This document shows positions 25,135-32,154 of a stretch of DNA of 32,270 nt, piece after piece. Under the pieces are notes generated by a model, which saw only the letters and a list, made by a program, of their open reading frames with translations, was not told the DNA's origin and made no database searches. Origin of the DNA: Massilia brevitalea (lineage in GTDB: Bacteria > Pseudomonadota > Gammaproteobacteria > Burkholderiales > Burkholderiaceae_D); the NCBI RefSeq assembly GCF_030711405.1, contig NZ_JAULSI010000027.1, positions 1 to 32,270 on the forward strand, in the 5' to 3' direction. Position 1 is the stretch's first letter. Each line of letters opens with the position of its first letter. The translations under genes were made by a program, and so were the position numbers.

Positions 25135-25509
25135 ATGACGACCACGCCGGAACCACAGCGCACCCCGCCCGCGACCGTACAACAGGCCGATGAGCTGCCC
25201 TTCCGCACCCTGCTCTACCGCTTCATTTTCTTCGACTGGCTGTTCAAGGACGTCGGCGGCGCGCGCACGGCCGTCGAGCGCCACGCCGCCTTCCAGCACA
25301 ACCGGCGCATGAGCGTCTACCTGCCGGTCTACCTGCGGCGCTGGTCCTTCCTCACCGCCTTCGACTTCGTGCTGGGCTTCGTGTTCGAGCGCGCCCTGCA
25401 GGCGACGCTGCTGTCGGCCTGGTTCTTTACCTGGAGCTGCGTGACGGCCACCGGCATGGTCGTGATCACGGTCGCCTGGCTTTTCCTGACCCAGCCGCCG
25501 CAGCGGTGA
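25135..25509 (+). CDS. Hypothetical membrane protein
   Basis: A 124-residue protein not recognised as a named family. The first 35 residues are polar and rich in Thr, Pro and Gln. The middle has many aromatics and Arg (YRFIFFDWLFKDVGGARTAVERHAAF). The C-terminal half holds two hydrophobic helices ending in TATGMVVITVAWLFLTQPPQR. A cytoplasmic N-terminus with two membrane helices is likely. The frame is open from 25075, but the ATG at 25135 avoids an unlikely extension. It lies 37 bases upstream of the leuA promoter in the same direction. Confidence 0.65.
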   Translation: MTTTPEPQRTPPATVQQADELPFRTLLYRFIFFDWLFKDVGGARTAVERHAAFQHNRRMSVYLPVYLRRWSFLTAFDFVLGFVFERALQATLLSAWFFTWSCVTATGMVVITVAWLFLTQPPQR

Positions 25510-25545
25510 CATCGCACCCGCGCAACACCTGTTCGAAATCGAGGG

Positions 25546-25574
25546 TTGACACCGAACTATATTCGGCCTACAGT
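25546..25574 (+). promoter_or_regulatory. leuA leader promoter
   Basis: A perfect -35 TTGACA (25546-25551) and a -10 TACAGT (25569-25574) have ideal 17-base spacing. Transcription would start near 25581, practically at the ATG (25582) of the leucine-rich leader ORF. A TATATT at 25558-25563 has no suitable -35. Confidence 0.65.
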
Positions 25575-25581
25575 CATATCA

Positions 25582-25662
25582 ATGTCTATCCAATTGCATC
25601 TGCTAACTGTCCTACCGCTCGCCGGCGCGCTATCGCCAGCGTCGCTACTACTACGCGCCTGA
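25582..25662 (+). CDS. leuL: leuA leader peptide, leucine-rich attenuation peptide
   Basis: A 26-codon ORF with nine Leu residues at 5, 7, 8, 11, 13, 17, 22, 23 and 24. Six of the nine are CTA (8, 11, 17, 22-24), although neighbouring genes use CTG almost throughout. The run of three CTA codons (25645-25653) sits two codons before the stop. High content of the pathway's end product, clustered rare codons near the 3' end, a promoter just upstream and a long leader before leuA are the marks of ribosome-mediated attenuation, as in the enterobacterial leu operon. No Shine-Dalgarno is visible before the ATG; the transcript may be leaderless. Confidence 0.8.
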   Translation: MSIQLHLLTVLPLAGALSPASLLLRA

Positions 25663-25677
25663 ACGTCGCGTTCGCGT

Positions 25678-25857
25678 CCGGCCACCATTGCCGGCACCCT
25701 AAAAAGTAGTTACAGGAAGTTGTACGATGCCAGTCCCTCAGAATTCCTCGTCATTCACCATCCGCCAGGGGTCGGCCCTGCCAGCCGGCGCACGCGCCGT
25801 GTTTCGTCTGCTGCTAAAACTACCGATCGGTTGCCGGGCCTAGCGTTTCGTGGCCCG
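25678..25857 (+). promoter_or_regulatory. leuA leader RNA, candidate attenuator structures
   Basis: Three stems can be drawn downstream of the leader peptide. Stem 1 is CCGGC/GCCGG (25678-25682 with 25690-25694). Stem 2 is CGGCG/CGCCG (25786-25790 with 25795-25799), followed by TGTTTCGTCT, the only terminator-like T-rich tail here. Stem 3 is CGGGCC/GGCCCG (25835-25840 with 25852-25857). Related GCCGG pieces recur, so alternative pairings are possible. Ribosomes stalled at the CTA run would leave stem 1 free. Which stem terminates is not settled by eye. Confidence 0.45.
25727..25843 (+). CDS. Possible second upstream ORF in the leuA leader
   Basis: A 38-codon ORF (starting [10 protein letters not shown]) with AGGAAG about 8 bases before its ATG. 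Near its end it reads RLLLKL with codons CTG CTG CTA AAA CTA, and its stop lies in the loop side of stem 3. It is not in frame with leuA, which begins 83 bases later. It could be a second leucine-sensing reading frame or a chance ORF. Confidence 0.3.
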   Translation: MPVPQNSSSFTIRQGSALPAGARAVFRLLLKLPIGCRA

Positions 25858-25926
25858 TCCGGCAGCCTCCCCGCCACACCAGCGCCTTCCAGGCAAGCAT
25901 TCACAGCACAAGCAGGAGTACCGATC

Positions 25927-27612
25927 ATGTTGACCAATCCATCCGCCAAATACCGCCCGTTCGCCGCCGTCCCATTGGAAAACCGCCAGTGGCCGGGCAA
26001 GACCATCACCCAGCCGCCGATCTGGATGAGCACCGACCTGCGCGACGGTAATCAGGCCCTCATCGAGCCGATGAGCGCCGACAAGAAACTGCGCTTCTTC
26101 CAGACCCTGGTCCAGATCGGCCTGAAGGAAATCGAAGTCGGCTTCCCGTCTGCCTCGCAGACCGACTTCGATTTCGTGCGCATGCTGGTCGAGGACGGCC
26201 ACATTCCCGACGACGTCACCATCATCGTCCTGACCCAGGCGCGCGACGAGCTGATTCGCCGCACCGTGGATTCCGCCGTCGGCGCCAAACGGGCCATCGT
26301 CCACATCTACAACTCGGTGGCGCCGGTGTTCCGCCGCGTGGTGTTCGGCATGGAGCGCGAGGAGATCGTGCAGATCGCCGTCAACGGCACACGGCTGATC
26401 AAGGAGCTCGTTGCCCAGCACCCGCAAACCCAATGGGGTTTGGAGTATTCGCCGGAGTCGTTCTCCACCACCGAACTCGATTTCTCGAAGCAGATCACCG
26501 ACGCCGTCAGCGCCGAATGGCAGCCGACGCCCGAGAACAAGATGATCGTCAACCTGCCGTCGACCGTGGAAGCGAGCACCCCGAACGTGTACGCCGACCA
26601 GATCGAATGGATGTGCCGGAACCTGAAAAACCGCGAATCGCTCGTCATCAGCGTCCACCCGCACAACGACCGCGGCACGGCGGTGGCGGCGGCCGAACTG
26701 GCGGTGATGGCCGGCGCCGACCGCGTGGAGGGATGTCTGTTCGGGAACGGCGAACGCACCGGCAACGTCGACCTGGTCACCCTCGCCATGAACCTGTATA
26801 CGCAAGGCGTACACCCGGGCCTGGACTTTTCCGACATCGACGCCGTGCGCCAGCTGGTCGAGGAATGCAACCAGCTGCCGGTGCACCCGCGCCACCCGTA
26901 TGCCGGCGACCTGGTCTTCACCGCCTTCTCGGGTTCGCACCAGGATGCGATCAAGAAGGGCTTCGCCAAGCAGCAGCCGGACGCGATCTGGGAAGTGCCC
27001 TACCTGCCGATCGATCCGGCCGACCTGGGCCGCAGCTACGATGCCGTGATCCGTGTGAACAGCCAATCCGGCAAGGGCGGCATGGCCTACCTGCTCGAAC
27101 AGGAATACGGCCTGCAGCTGCCGCGCCGCCTGCAGATCGAATTCTCGCGCGTGGTGCAGCAGCTGGCCGACAGCAGCGGCCGCGAAATCGCCGCCAGCGA
27201 CATCCACGCCCTGTTCGGGCGCGAATACCTGGAACAGCAGGCGCCGTGGCGCTACGTGTCGCACCGCATGACCGAAGACAGCACGGGCGAGCAGCCGGTG
27301 CAGATCGAGGTGACGGCGCAGCAGGAGCGCGTGCAGGCGGTGCGGCGCGGCGTTGGCAACGGCCCGATCGACGCCTTCGTGAATGCCCTCGGCCTCGACA
27401 TCCGCCTGATGGACTACCACGAGCACTCGATCGGCTCCGGCGCGAATGCGCGCGCGGCCTGCTATGTCGAGCTGCGCGTCGGGAACGGCCCGACCCTGTT
27501 CGGCGCCGGCATCGACAGCAACATCGTCACCGCGTCCTTCCACGCGGTGCTGTCGGCGGTGAACCGCCATATCGGCGCCACGGCCAGCGGCGCGGCTCCA
27601 CTGGCCGCCTGA
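25927..27612 (+). CDS. leuA: 2-isopropylmalate synthase
   Basis: A 561-residue enzyme joining acetyl-CoA and 2-oxoisovalerate, the committed step of leucine synthesis. The catalytic/metal motif [11 protein letters not shown] is at about 35-45. The HxH metal site is in [11 protein letters not shown], then the active-site glycine block [15 protein letters not shown]. The C-terminal 130 residues ([31 protein letters not shown] onward) form the regulatory domain for leucine feedback. The length fits the long LeuA form common in Burkholderiales. AGGAG (25914-25918) selects the ATG at 25927; the frame upstream overlaps the leader RNA and is not part of the protein. Control by both feedback and the leader peptide is expected. 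Confidence 0.96.
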   Translation: MLTNPSAKYRPFAAVPLENRQWPGKTITQPPIWMSTDLRDGNQALIEPMSADKKLRFFQTLVQIGLKEIEVGFPSASQTDFDFVRMLVEDGHIPDDVTIIVLTQARDELIRRTVDSAVGAKRAIVHIYNSVAPVFRRVVFGMEREEIVQIAVNGTRLIKELVAQHPQTQWGLEYSPESFSTTELDFSKQITDAVSAEWQPTPENKMIVNLPSTVEASTPNVYADQIEWMCRNLKNRESLVISVHPHNDRGTAVAAAELAVMAGADRVEGCLFGNGERTGNVDLVTLAMNLYTQGVHPGLDFSDIDAVRQLVEECNQLPVHPRHPYAGDLVFTAFSGSHQDAIKKGFAKQQPDAIWEVPYLPIDPADLGRSYDAVIRVNSQSGKGGMAYLLEQEYGLQLPRRLQIEFSRVVQQLADSSGREIAASDIHALFGREYLEQQAPWRYVSHRMTEDSTGEQPVQIEVTAQQERVQAVRRGVGNGPIDAFVNALGLDIRLMDYHEHSIGSGANARAACYVELRVGNGPTLFGAGIDSNIVTASFHAVLSAVNRHIGATASGAAPLAA

Positions 27613-27632
27613 CCGGCCTTTGGTGAGGATGT

Positions 27633-27665
27633 GCCTGCGCCGCCGCGGCGGCGCCGGACGCAGGC
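27633..27665 (+). terminator. GC-rich hairpin downstream of leuA
   Basis: GCCTGCG (27633-27639) pairs with CGCAGGC (27659-27665), with an inner self-complementary CCGCCGCGGCGG. The stem is strong but is followed by GCTATAAT rather than a T-run. It may end the leuA message inefficiently. It directly abuts the -10 box of the next gene. Confidence 0.45.
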
Positions 27666-27667
27666 GC

Positions 27668-27673
27668 TATAAT
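27668..27673 (+). promoter_or_regulatory. Consensus -10 box of the first tandem gene
   Basis: TATAAT in the context GCTATAATCG, 52 bases before the next ORF. No good -35 exists at the usual distance, which is occupied by the leuA hairpin. The same GCTATAATCG string precedes the paralogue at 28275, which supports real use as a promoter. Confidence 0.5.
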
Positions 27674-27724
27674 CGCGCGTTGTCTGCAGGATAACGCCGA
27701 TTTTTCCTCATCCTTGGAATGCGA

Positions 27725-28201
27725 ATGAAACAAACCCTGTATATGCTCCCCCTGGTCCTGGTTTCGGCGGCCGGGCCTGCGTTGGCGGACGATGCCGCCT
27801 TGCTGAAGTGCCGCGCGCTCACCGATCTTGTCCCGCGTGTCGCCTGCTACGACGCGATCCCGGTCGCTTCGCTTGCGCCCCCTGTCGCCCCAAGCTCCAC
27901 CGTTGCCACCCCCGCTGCCGCCAAGGCGCCGGAACAGGATTTCGGCCTCACGCCGCCGGTCAAGAAGGTCGAGCAGGCGTCTTCGTTCCGCAGCACGGTG
28001 GTCGGCGCCTTCGACGGCTGGGCCCCCGGCACGCGGATCACGCTGGCCAACGGCCAGGTCTGGCGCGTTTCCGACAACAGCGAGGCGGTCCTGCCGCCGA
28101 TGCAGGAACCGCAGGTCGAAGTCTCGCGCGGCCTGCTGGGCGCCTTCTTCCTGCAGGTCGTGGGGCGACCCAACACGGCGCGCGTGGTGCGCGTCCAGTA
28201 G
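27725..28201 (+). CDS. Secreted protein of unknown function, tandem paralogue 1
   Basis: A 158-residue protein with a signal peptide (MKQTLYMLPLVLVSAAGPALA, cleaved before DD). A short Cys-containing motif follows, LLKCRALTDLVPRVACYDAIP; the pattern C...R.ACYD recalls VasI-like and other periplasmic proteins. A Pro/Ala-rich linker comes next. The C-terminal domain of about 80 residues begins FRSTVVGAFDGWAPGTRITLANGQVWRV and ends in a basic VVRVQ. It shares this whole layout with the next gene. GGA at 27716 favours the ATG at 27725; an ATG at 27719 adds two residues. Function unknown. Confidence 0.8.
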   Translation: MKQTLYMLPLVLVSAAGPALADDAALLKCRALTDLVPRVACYDAIPVASLAPPVAPSSTVATPAAAKAPEQDFGLTPPVKKVEQASSFRSTVVGAFDGWAPGTRITLANGQVWRVSDNSEAVLPPMQEPQVEVSRGLLGAFFLQVVGRPNTARVVRVQ

Positions 28202-28274
28202 CGCAGCGAGGGGGCCGGCGGCGATCCCGCCCGGGCGCCAGGCACGGGGCTGCCCGCGCACCGCTTCCTGTGGC

Positions 28275-28280
28275 TATAAT
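28275..28280 (+). promoter_or_regulatory. Consensus -10 box of the second tandem gene
   Basis: TATAAT within GGCTATAATCG, 48 bases before the paralogue's ATG. As at 27668, no convincing -35 is present. The matching string and spacing suggest the promoter was duplicated with the gene. Confidence 0.5.
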
Positions 28281-28328
28281 CGAACTCAGCCGTGCACTGG
28301 CGCGGCGCGTTCACTTTACGGATAGCCC

Positions 28329-28805
28329 ATGAAGAAAGCTTCGCCCCTGCTCCTGCCGTTGTTCCTGCCACTGTTCCTGTCCGCTCCCGGCGCCGCCCTG
28401 GCCGACGACGCCGCCGTCCTGGCATGCCGCAGCCTTGCCGACGCCGCCCAGCGCCTGGCCTGCTACGACGCGATGCCGGTCGGCGCAGCTTCGATAAACG
28501 CGGCATCGGCGCCGCCCGCCGCCCGGGCGCCGGAACAGCGCTTCGGCATCAAGCAGCAGCAGGTCAAGGAAGCCGAACCCGAGCAGATCGAAAGCAGCAT
28601 CGCCGGCGACTTCGACGGCTGGAGCGGCAACACCACCATCAAGCTCGCCAATGGCCAGGTCTGGCGCATCACCGACGGCAGCCAGGCCGTGCTGCCGCGC
28701 ATGCATAACCCGAAGGTGCGCATCAAGCGCGGCCTGTTCGGCGGCGCTTTCTTCTTCCAGGTGGACGGCCAGAACAGCACGGCGCGCGTACGGCGCGTCC
28801 AGTAG
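28329..28805 (+). CDS. Secreted protein of unknown function, tandem paralogue 2
   Basis: A 158-residue paralogue of the preceding protein. It has a signal peptide (MKKASPLLLPLFLPLFLSAPG..., cleaved near ALA-DD), then LACRSLADAAQRLACYDAMP, an Ala/Pro linker with APEQRFG, and the domain GDFDGWSGNTTIKLANGQVWRITDGSQAVLP ending RVRRVQ. The two share FDGW, LANGQVWR, QAVLP/EAVLP and GLFGG/GLLGA blocks. The TetR gene begins 8 bases after its stop, so those two are probably cotranscribed. Function unknown; both probably act in the periplasm. Confidence 0.8.
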   Translation: MKKASPLLLPLFLPLFLSAPGAALADDAAVLACRSLADAAQRLACYDAMPVGAASINAASAPPAARAPEQRFGIKQQQVKEAEPEQIESSIAGDFDGWSGNTTIKLANGQVWRITDGSQAVLPRMHNPKVRIKRGLFGGAFFFQVDGQNSTARVRRVQ

Positions 28806-28813
28806 GCGCGTCC

Positions 28814-29437
28814 ATGACGAAAAGCGAAGCCCGGCGCACGGCCATCCTGCGCACGGCGACCGAAGTGTTCCACGAGGCCGGCTTCGACCGCGCCTCGATG
28901 TCCGACATCTGCAACCGCGTCGGTTATTCGAAGGCGACGGTGTACGCCTACTTCAAGTCGAAGGAAGAGCTGCTGGTAGCCATCGCCCTGGATGCCGCCG
29001 AAGCCGAGTACGCAGCGGCGCGTGCCGCGCTGGCGGAAAGCCCCGCCGGCATCCGCGCCACGCTCGAACATGTGGGCCGGCGCTACCTGGCCTTTGCCTG
29101 CGCGCCCGAAACGCTGGCCACGCGCCGGCTGGTGCTGGCCGAAGCGGCGCGCTCCAGCCTGGGCAACCAGTGCTACGATCTCGGCCCCGGCCGCGTGATC
29201 GCCGCCCTGGCCGCCCTGCTGCACCAGGCCATGGACGACGGCGAGCTGGTCGAAGCCGGCAGCGAACTGGCGGCGCGCCACCTGAAGGCCCTGTTCGATG
29301 CCGAGTGGGGCGAGCGCCTGCTGTTCCAGGCCATCGAGGCCCTGGGGCCGGAACAGCTGGAGGCCAGCGCCGAGCGCGCCGTGGGCGTCTTCCTTGCCGC
29401 GTATGGCGCGCGTACCCCCGGGGCCGCCGCTGCCTGA
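28814..29437 (+). CDS. TetR/AcrR-family transcriptional regulator
   Basis: A 207-residue repressor. The N-terminal helix-turn-helix spans about 8-55 (ILRTATEVFHEAGFDRASMSDICNRVGYSKATVYAYFKSKEELL). The remainder is a helical ligand domain with the segment RRLVLAEAARSSLGNQCYDLGPG, as in AefR-like TetR proteins with a TetR_C_7 type C-terminus. Its target and ligand are unknown. It follows the second tandem gene by 8 bases and precedes the cytochrome c gene by 14, so all three may share a transcript. Confidence 0.88.
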   Translation: MTKSEARRTAILRTATEVFHEAGFDRASMSDICNRVGYSKATVYAYFKSKEELLVAIALDAAEAEYAAARAALAESPAGIRATLEHVGRRYLAFACAPETLATRRLVLAEAARSSLGNQCYDLGPGRVIAALAALLHQAMDDGELVEAGSELAARHLKALFDAEWGERLLFQAIEALGPEQLEASAERAVGVFLAAYGARTPGAAAA

Positions 29438-29451
29438 ATCCTGTCTGCCTG

Positions 29452-29829
29452 ATGAAAACATTCTGCTTCATTGCCCTGCTCGGCCTGCACCTGGGCGCCG
29501 GCGCCGCCGACCTGGCCAACGGCCAGCGCCTGTTCAACGTGCGCTGCGCATCCTGCCACGCGGTCGGGCCGGCGGCCAGCAACGGTTTCGGCCCGCAGCT
29601 GAACGGCCTGTTCGGGCGACGCGCCGGCAGCGGCTCCGGCTACAGCTATTCGCCGGCCATGAAACGCGCCGGCATCGTCTGGAACGACAAGACCCTGGCC
29701 GCCTTCCTCGACGACCCGGGCGACGTGGTTCCCGGCACCAAGATGCGCTTCTGGGGCATGAGCGACCAGAAGCAGGTGGCCGATTTGCTTGCCTGGCTGC
29801 GTAGCCAGCAGCCGGCGCCGAAGCGCTGA
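29452..29829 (+). CDS. Small class I c-type cytochrome
   Basis: A 125-residue periplasmic electron carrier. A signal peptide (MKTFCFIALLGLHLGAGAA) precedes the heme site CASCH (C32, C35, H36). The axial Met is M98 in VVPGTKMRFWG, and the C-terminal helix is QKQVADLLAWLRSQ. The spacing matches mitochondrial-type cytochrome c/c2 of Proteobacteria, though the protein is short. The redox partner is not indicated by the neighbours. A hairpin with a T-rich tail follows its stop. Confidence 0.9.
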   Translation: MKTFCFIALLGLHLGAGAADLANGQRLFNVRCASCHAVGPAASNGFGPQLNGLFGRRAGSGSGYSYSPAMKRAGIVWNDKTLAAFLDDPGDVVPGTKMRFWGMSDQKQVADLLAWLRSQQPAPKR

Positions 29830-29844
29830 CCTCAGTTCGCGTGT

Positions 29845-29872
29845 AAGCGCGGCGCCGCGTTTGTCTGGTTTC
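29845..29872 (+). terminator. Rho-independent terminator after cytochrome c
   Basis: AAGCGCG (29845-29851) pairs with CGCGTTT (29856-29862) around a GCGC loop, with one G-T pair. The tail TTTGTCTGGTTT is moderately T-rich. It lies 16 bases past the cytochrome stop and before the DeoR promoter. Confidence 0.55.
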
Positions 29873-29932
29873 GCCTGCTGATGCGTGAACATGCGCTGAT
29901 TCGCACTATTTTATGCCGGTTTCTGCTTTTTC

Positions 29933-29961
29933 TTGCCTGTTCATGGATGGCAAGTTATGAT
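29933..29961 (+). promoter_or_regulatory. Promoter of the deoR-type gene and MFS gene
   Basis: TTGCCT (29933-29938) and TATGAT (29956-29961) are 17 bases apart. The predicted start is near 29968, 18 bases before the ATG, leaving room for the GGAG at 29976-29979. Autoregulation by the DeoR product is likely but no operator was identified. Confidence 0.55.
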
Positions 29962-29985
29962 CCGTGCTCATTTCTGGAGCACTCC

Positions 29986-30762
29986 ATGCAACTACCCGAA
30001 GAACGGCGCCGGCTGATCCTCGACGCCGTCGAGCGCGAAGGCAAGGTCCTGGCGGCCGAGCTGGCCACCCGGCTGGGCGCCTCGGAAGACACCGTACGCC
30101 GCGACTTGCGCGACCTCGACAACGCCGGCCTGCTGCGCCGTGTGCATGGCGGCGCCCTGCGCCGCACCATGGGCGAAGCGCCGCTGCAGCAGCGTGCCGA
30201 ACGCGACGGGCCGCGCAAGGCGGCGCTCGGCCTCGCCCTGCGCAGCCTCGTCAAGCCACACGACACCGTGCTGATCGATGCCGGCTCGACCAACCTGGCG
30301 CTGGTGCAGCAGTTGGGCGATGGCTGCGCCGCGGCGATCGTCACCAACAGCCCGCAGGTGGCGCTGGCGCTGCGCGGCTTCCAGCGCACGCGCATCGTGC
30401 TGATCGGCGGCGTGTATTCGCCCACTTGCGGCGCCGCCCTCGGCGCCCAGGCCGTGGCCGAGGTCGGGCGCATCCATGCCGATATATGCATCGTCGGCGT
30501 ATGCGCGGTCCATGTGCAGAAAGGCCTGTACGCCGCCGACCCGGAAGAAGCGCTGTTCAAGCGCGCCATGCTGGCGGCGTCCAGCCGCCGCGCCGCCGCC
30601 GTTCTCAACGAACGCCTGCTCGACGCCGCGCCGTTTGCCGTTGCCGCCCTCGCCGAACTCGATCACCTGGTGCTCGAGGCGGACGCGCCGCCCGACGTAC
30701 TGGCACGCCTGCGCGACGCCGCCGGCGGCCCCGATATCCTTCTCGCCAACAAGGTCGCATGA
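29986..30762 (+). CDS. DeoR/GlpR-family transcriptional regulator
   Basis: A 258-residue sugar-phosphate-type repressor. The N-terminal winged helix (EERRRLILDAVEREGKVLAAELATRLGASEDTVRRDLRDLDNAGLLRRVHGGAL) is a textbook DeoR domain. The sensor domain includes TVLIDAGSTNLALVQQLG and GLYAADPEEALFKRAML. GGAG (29976-29979) picks the ATG at 29986; an upstream open frame to 29881 would span the promoter. Its stop overlaps the MFS start (ATGA), so the two work as a unit, and the ligand may relate to the MFS substrate. Confidence 0.92.
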   Translation: MQLPEERRRLILDAVEREGKVLAAELATRLGASEDTVRRDLRDLDNAGLLRRVHGGALRRTMGEAPLQQRAERDGPRKAALGLALRSLVKPHDTVLIDAGSTNLALVQQLGDGCAAAIVTNSPQVALALRGFQRTRIVLIGGVYSPTCGAALGAQAVAEVGRIHADICIVGVCAVHVQKGLYAADPEEALFKRAMLAASSRRAAAVLNERLLDAAPFAVAALAELDHLVLEADAPPDVLARLRDAAGGPDILLANKVA

Positions 30763-31964
30763 TGTCTCCAACCAGCCCCTCGCCGGACGCCGTGCGCCGC
30801 GCGCGCCGCGCCATCTCCACCATCTTCCTGCTGAACGGGGCCGGCATCGGCGCCTGGGCCGTGCATGTGCCCACGGTGCAGGCGCGCGCCGGCTTCGACA
30901 CCGCCACCCTCGGCCTGCTGCTGCTGACCATCGCCGGCGGCGCCATGGCGGCGATGCCGCTGTGCGGCGCGCTGATCGCGCGCCATGGCAGCCGGCGCCT
31001 GACGCTGGCCTCGGCGCTGCTGTTCCCGATCACGCTGGCGGCCCTGGTCGGCGCCTCGGCGCCGGCCTCCCTGTTCGTCTTCGCTTTCCTGTTCGGCGCC
31101 GCCAACGGCACGCTCGACGTTGCCATGAACGCGAATGCGACCGAAGTCGAAAAGGCGCGCGGTGTGCCGACCATGTCGTCTTTCCACGGTTTTTTCAGCC
31201 TGGGAGGATTGTTCGGTGCGGCGCTGGGCGGCCTGATGCTGAAGTTCGGCCTGGGCGACGGCAACGGCGTGCTGGTCCTGGCGGGCGTGATGCTGGTTGC
31301 GGTGATGCTGACGGTGAGCTCGACGCTGCATGTAGCGCCGGTGCCGGGCGAGCATGGCCCCGGGGTGCGCCTGCCGCGCGGACCGGCGCTGTATCTCGGC
31401 CTGCTGGCCCTGCTGTGCATGGCGGTGGAAGGCGCGCTGGTCGACTGGAGCGCGCTGGTGCTCAGGGAGCAGACCGGCGCCTCGGCGGCGCAGGCGGCGC
31501 TGGGCTTCTCGCTGTTCTCGATCGCGATGGCGGCCTGCCGCTTTGCCGGCGACGGCCTGGTGCTGCGCTTCGGCGCGCGCGGCGTGATGGTGGCGGGCGG
31601 GCTGGCGATGGCGGCCGGGGTGCTGCTGGCGGTCAGCACGGGGAATGTCGTGATCGCGGCGCTGGGCTTCGGGCTGGTGGGGCTGGGGGCGGCGAACGTG
31701 GTGCCGGTGATCTTTACCGCGGCGGCGCGCACGCCGGGCATGGCGCCGGGCGTGGGGCTGGCGACGGCGGCCACGGTGGGATACAGCGGGCTGCTGCTCG
31801 GGCCGCCGGTGATCGGGTGGATTGCGGCGCATGCCGGGCTGGCGGTAGGGGTCGGGTCGCTGGCGCTGGCGGGGGTGGTGATTGCGGCGAGTGCGAATAT
31901 CGTGCGGGGTGCGGGGGCGAATGCGGTGGCGGCGAAAGCGGAGGGCGAGGTGGTGCGGGATTAG
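30759..31964 (+). CDS. MFS transporter, YbjJ-like
   Basis: A 401-residue inner-membrane permease with about 12 hydrophobic helices. It begins RRARRAISTIFLLNGAGIGAWAVHVPTVQARAGF, and the first long loop has LIARHGSRRLTLASAL, the MFS motif A region. The block GTLDVAMNANATEVEKARGVPTMSSFHGFFSLGG is characteristic of the YbjJ/FucP-like group. Substrate unknown; pairing with a DeoR regulator hints at a sugar or related solute. Two adjacent ATG codons (30759, 30762) are possible. The C-terminus is Ala/Gly-rich and ends 14 bases before a repeat cluster. Confidence 0.9.
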   Translation: MMSPTSPSPDAVRRARRAISTIFLLNGAGIGAWAVHVPTVQARAGFDTATLGLLLLTIAGGAMAAMPLCGALIARHGSRRLTLASALLFPITLAALVGASAPASLFVFAFLFGAANGTLDVAMNANATEVEKARGVPTMSSFHGFFSLGGLFGAALGGLMLKFGLGDGNGVLVLAGVMLVAVMLTVSSTLHVAPVPGEHGPGVRLPRGPALYLGLLALLCMAVEGALVDWSALVLREQTGASAAQAALGFSLFSIAMAACRFAGDGLVLRFGARGVMVAGGLAMAAGVLLAVSTGNVVIAALGFGLVGLGAANVVPVIFTAAARTPGMAPGVGLATAATVGYSGLLLGPPVIGWIAAHAGLAVGVGSLALAGVVIAASANIVRGAGANAVAAKAEGEVVRD

Positions 31965-31978
31965 GACCGTTCCGTACC

Positions 31979-32117
31979 GGTGGGTCGAGAACCCACCCTA
32001 CGCATTTGATGGCGGCGGGTTCGTCGTTTCGACTGGCGGCTGTTCCATACCGCGTGGGCTCAAGAGCCCACCCTACGTATCGCGGGTTTCGTAGGGTGGG
32101 CTCTTGAGCCCACGCGG
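31979..32117. repeat. Cluster of three GTAGGGTGGG-type palindromic repeats
   Basis: The copies are at about 31979-32002, 32051-32077 and 32090-32117. The last two are an inverted pair, with CCCTACG and CGTAGGG ends facing each other and CGCG ends outward, the reverse of the arrangement at 7063 and 14595. The cluster separates the convergent MFS gene and the partial gene at the window end. Confidence 0.87.
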
Positions 32118-32154
32118 TCTGACGCCTGAAATCACGCAGCGCCAACAAAGGCCA

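Noticed and set aside
25720..25926. N-terminal extension of LeuA from a TTG at 25720
   Set aside because: The added residues do not resemble LeuA, overlap the leader RNA structures, and the ATG at 25927 has a proper AGGAG.
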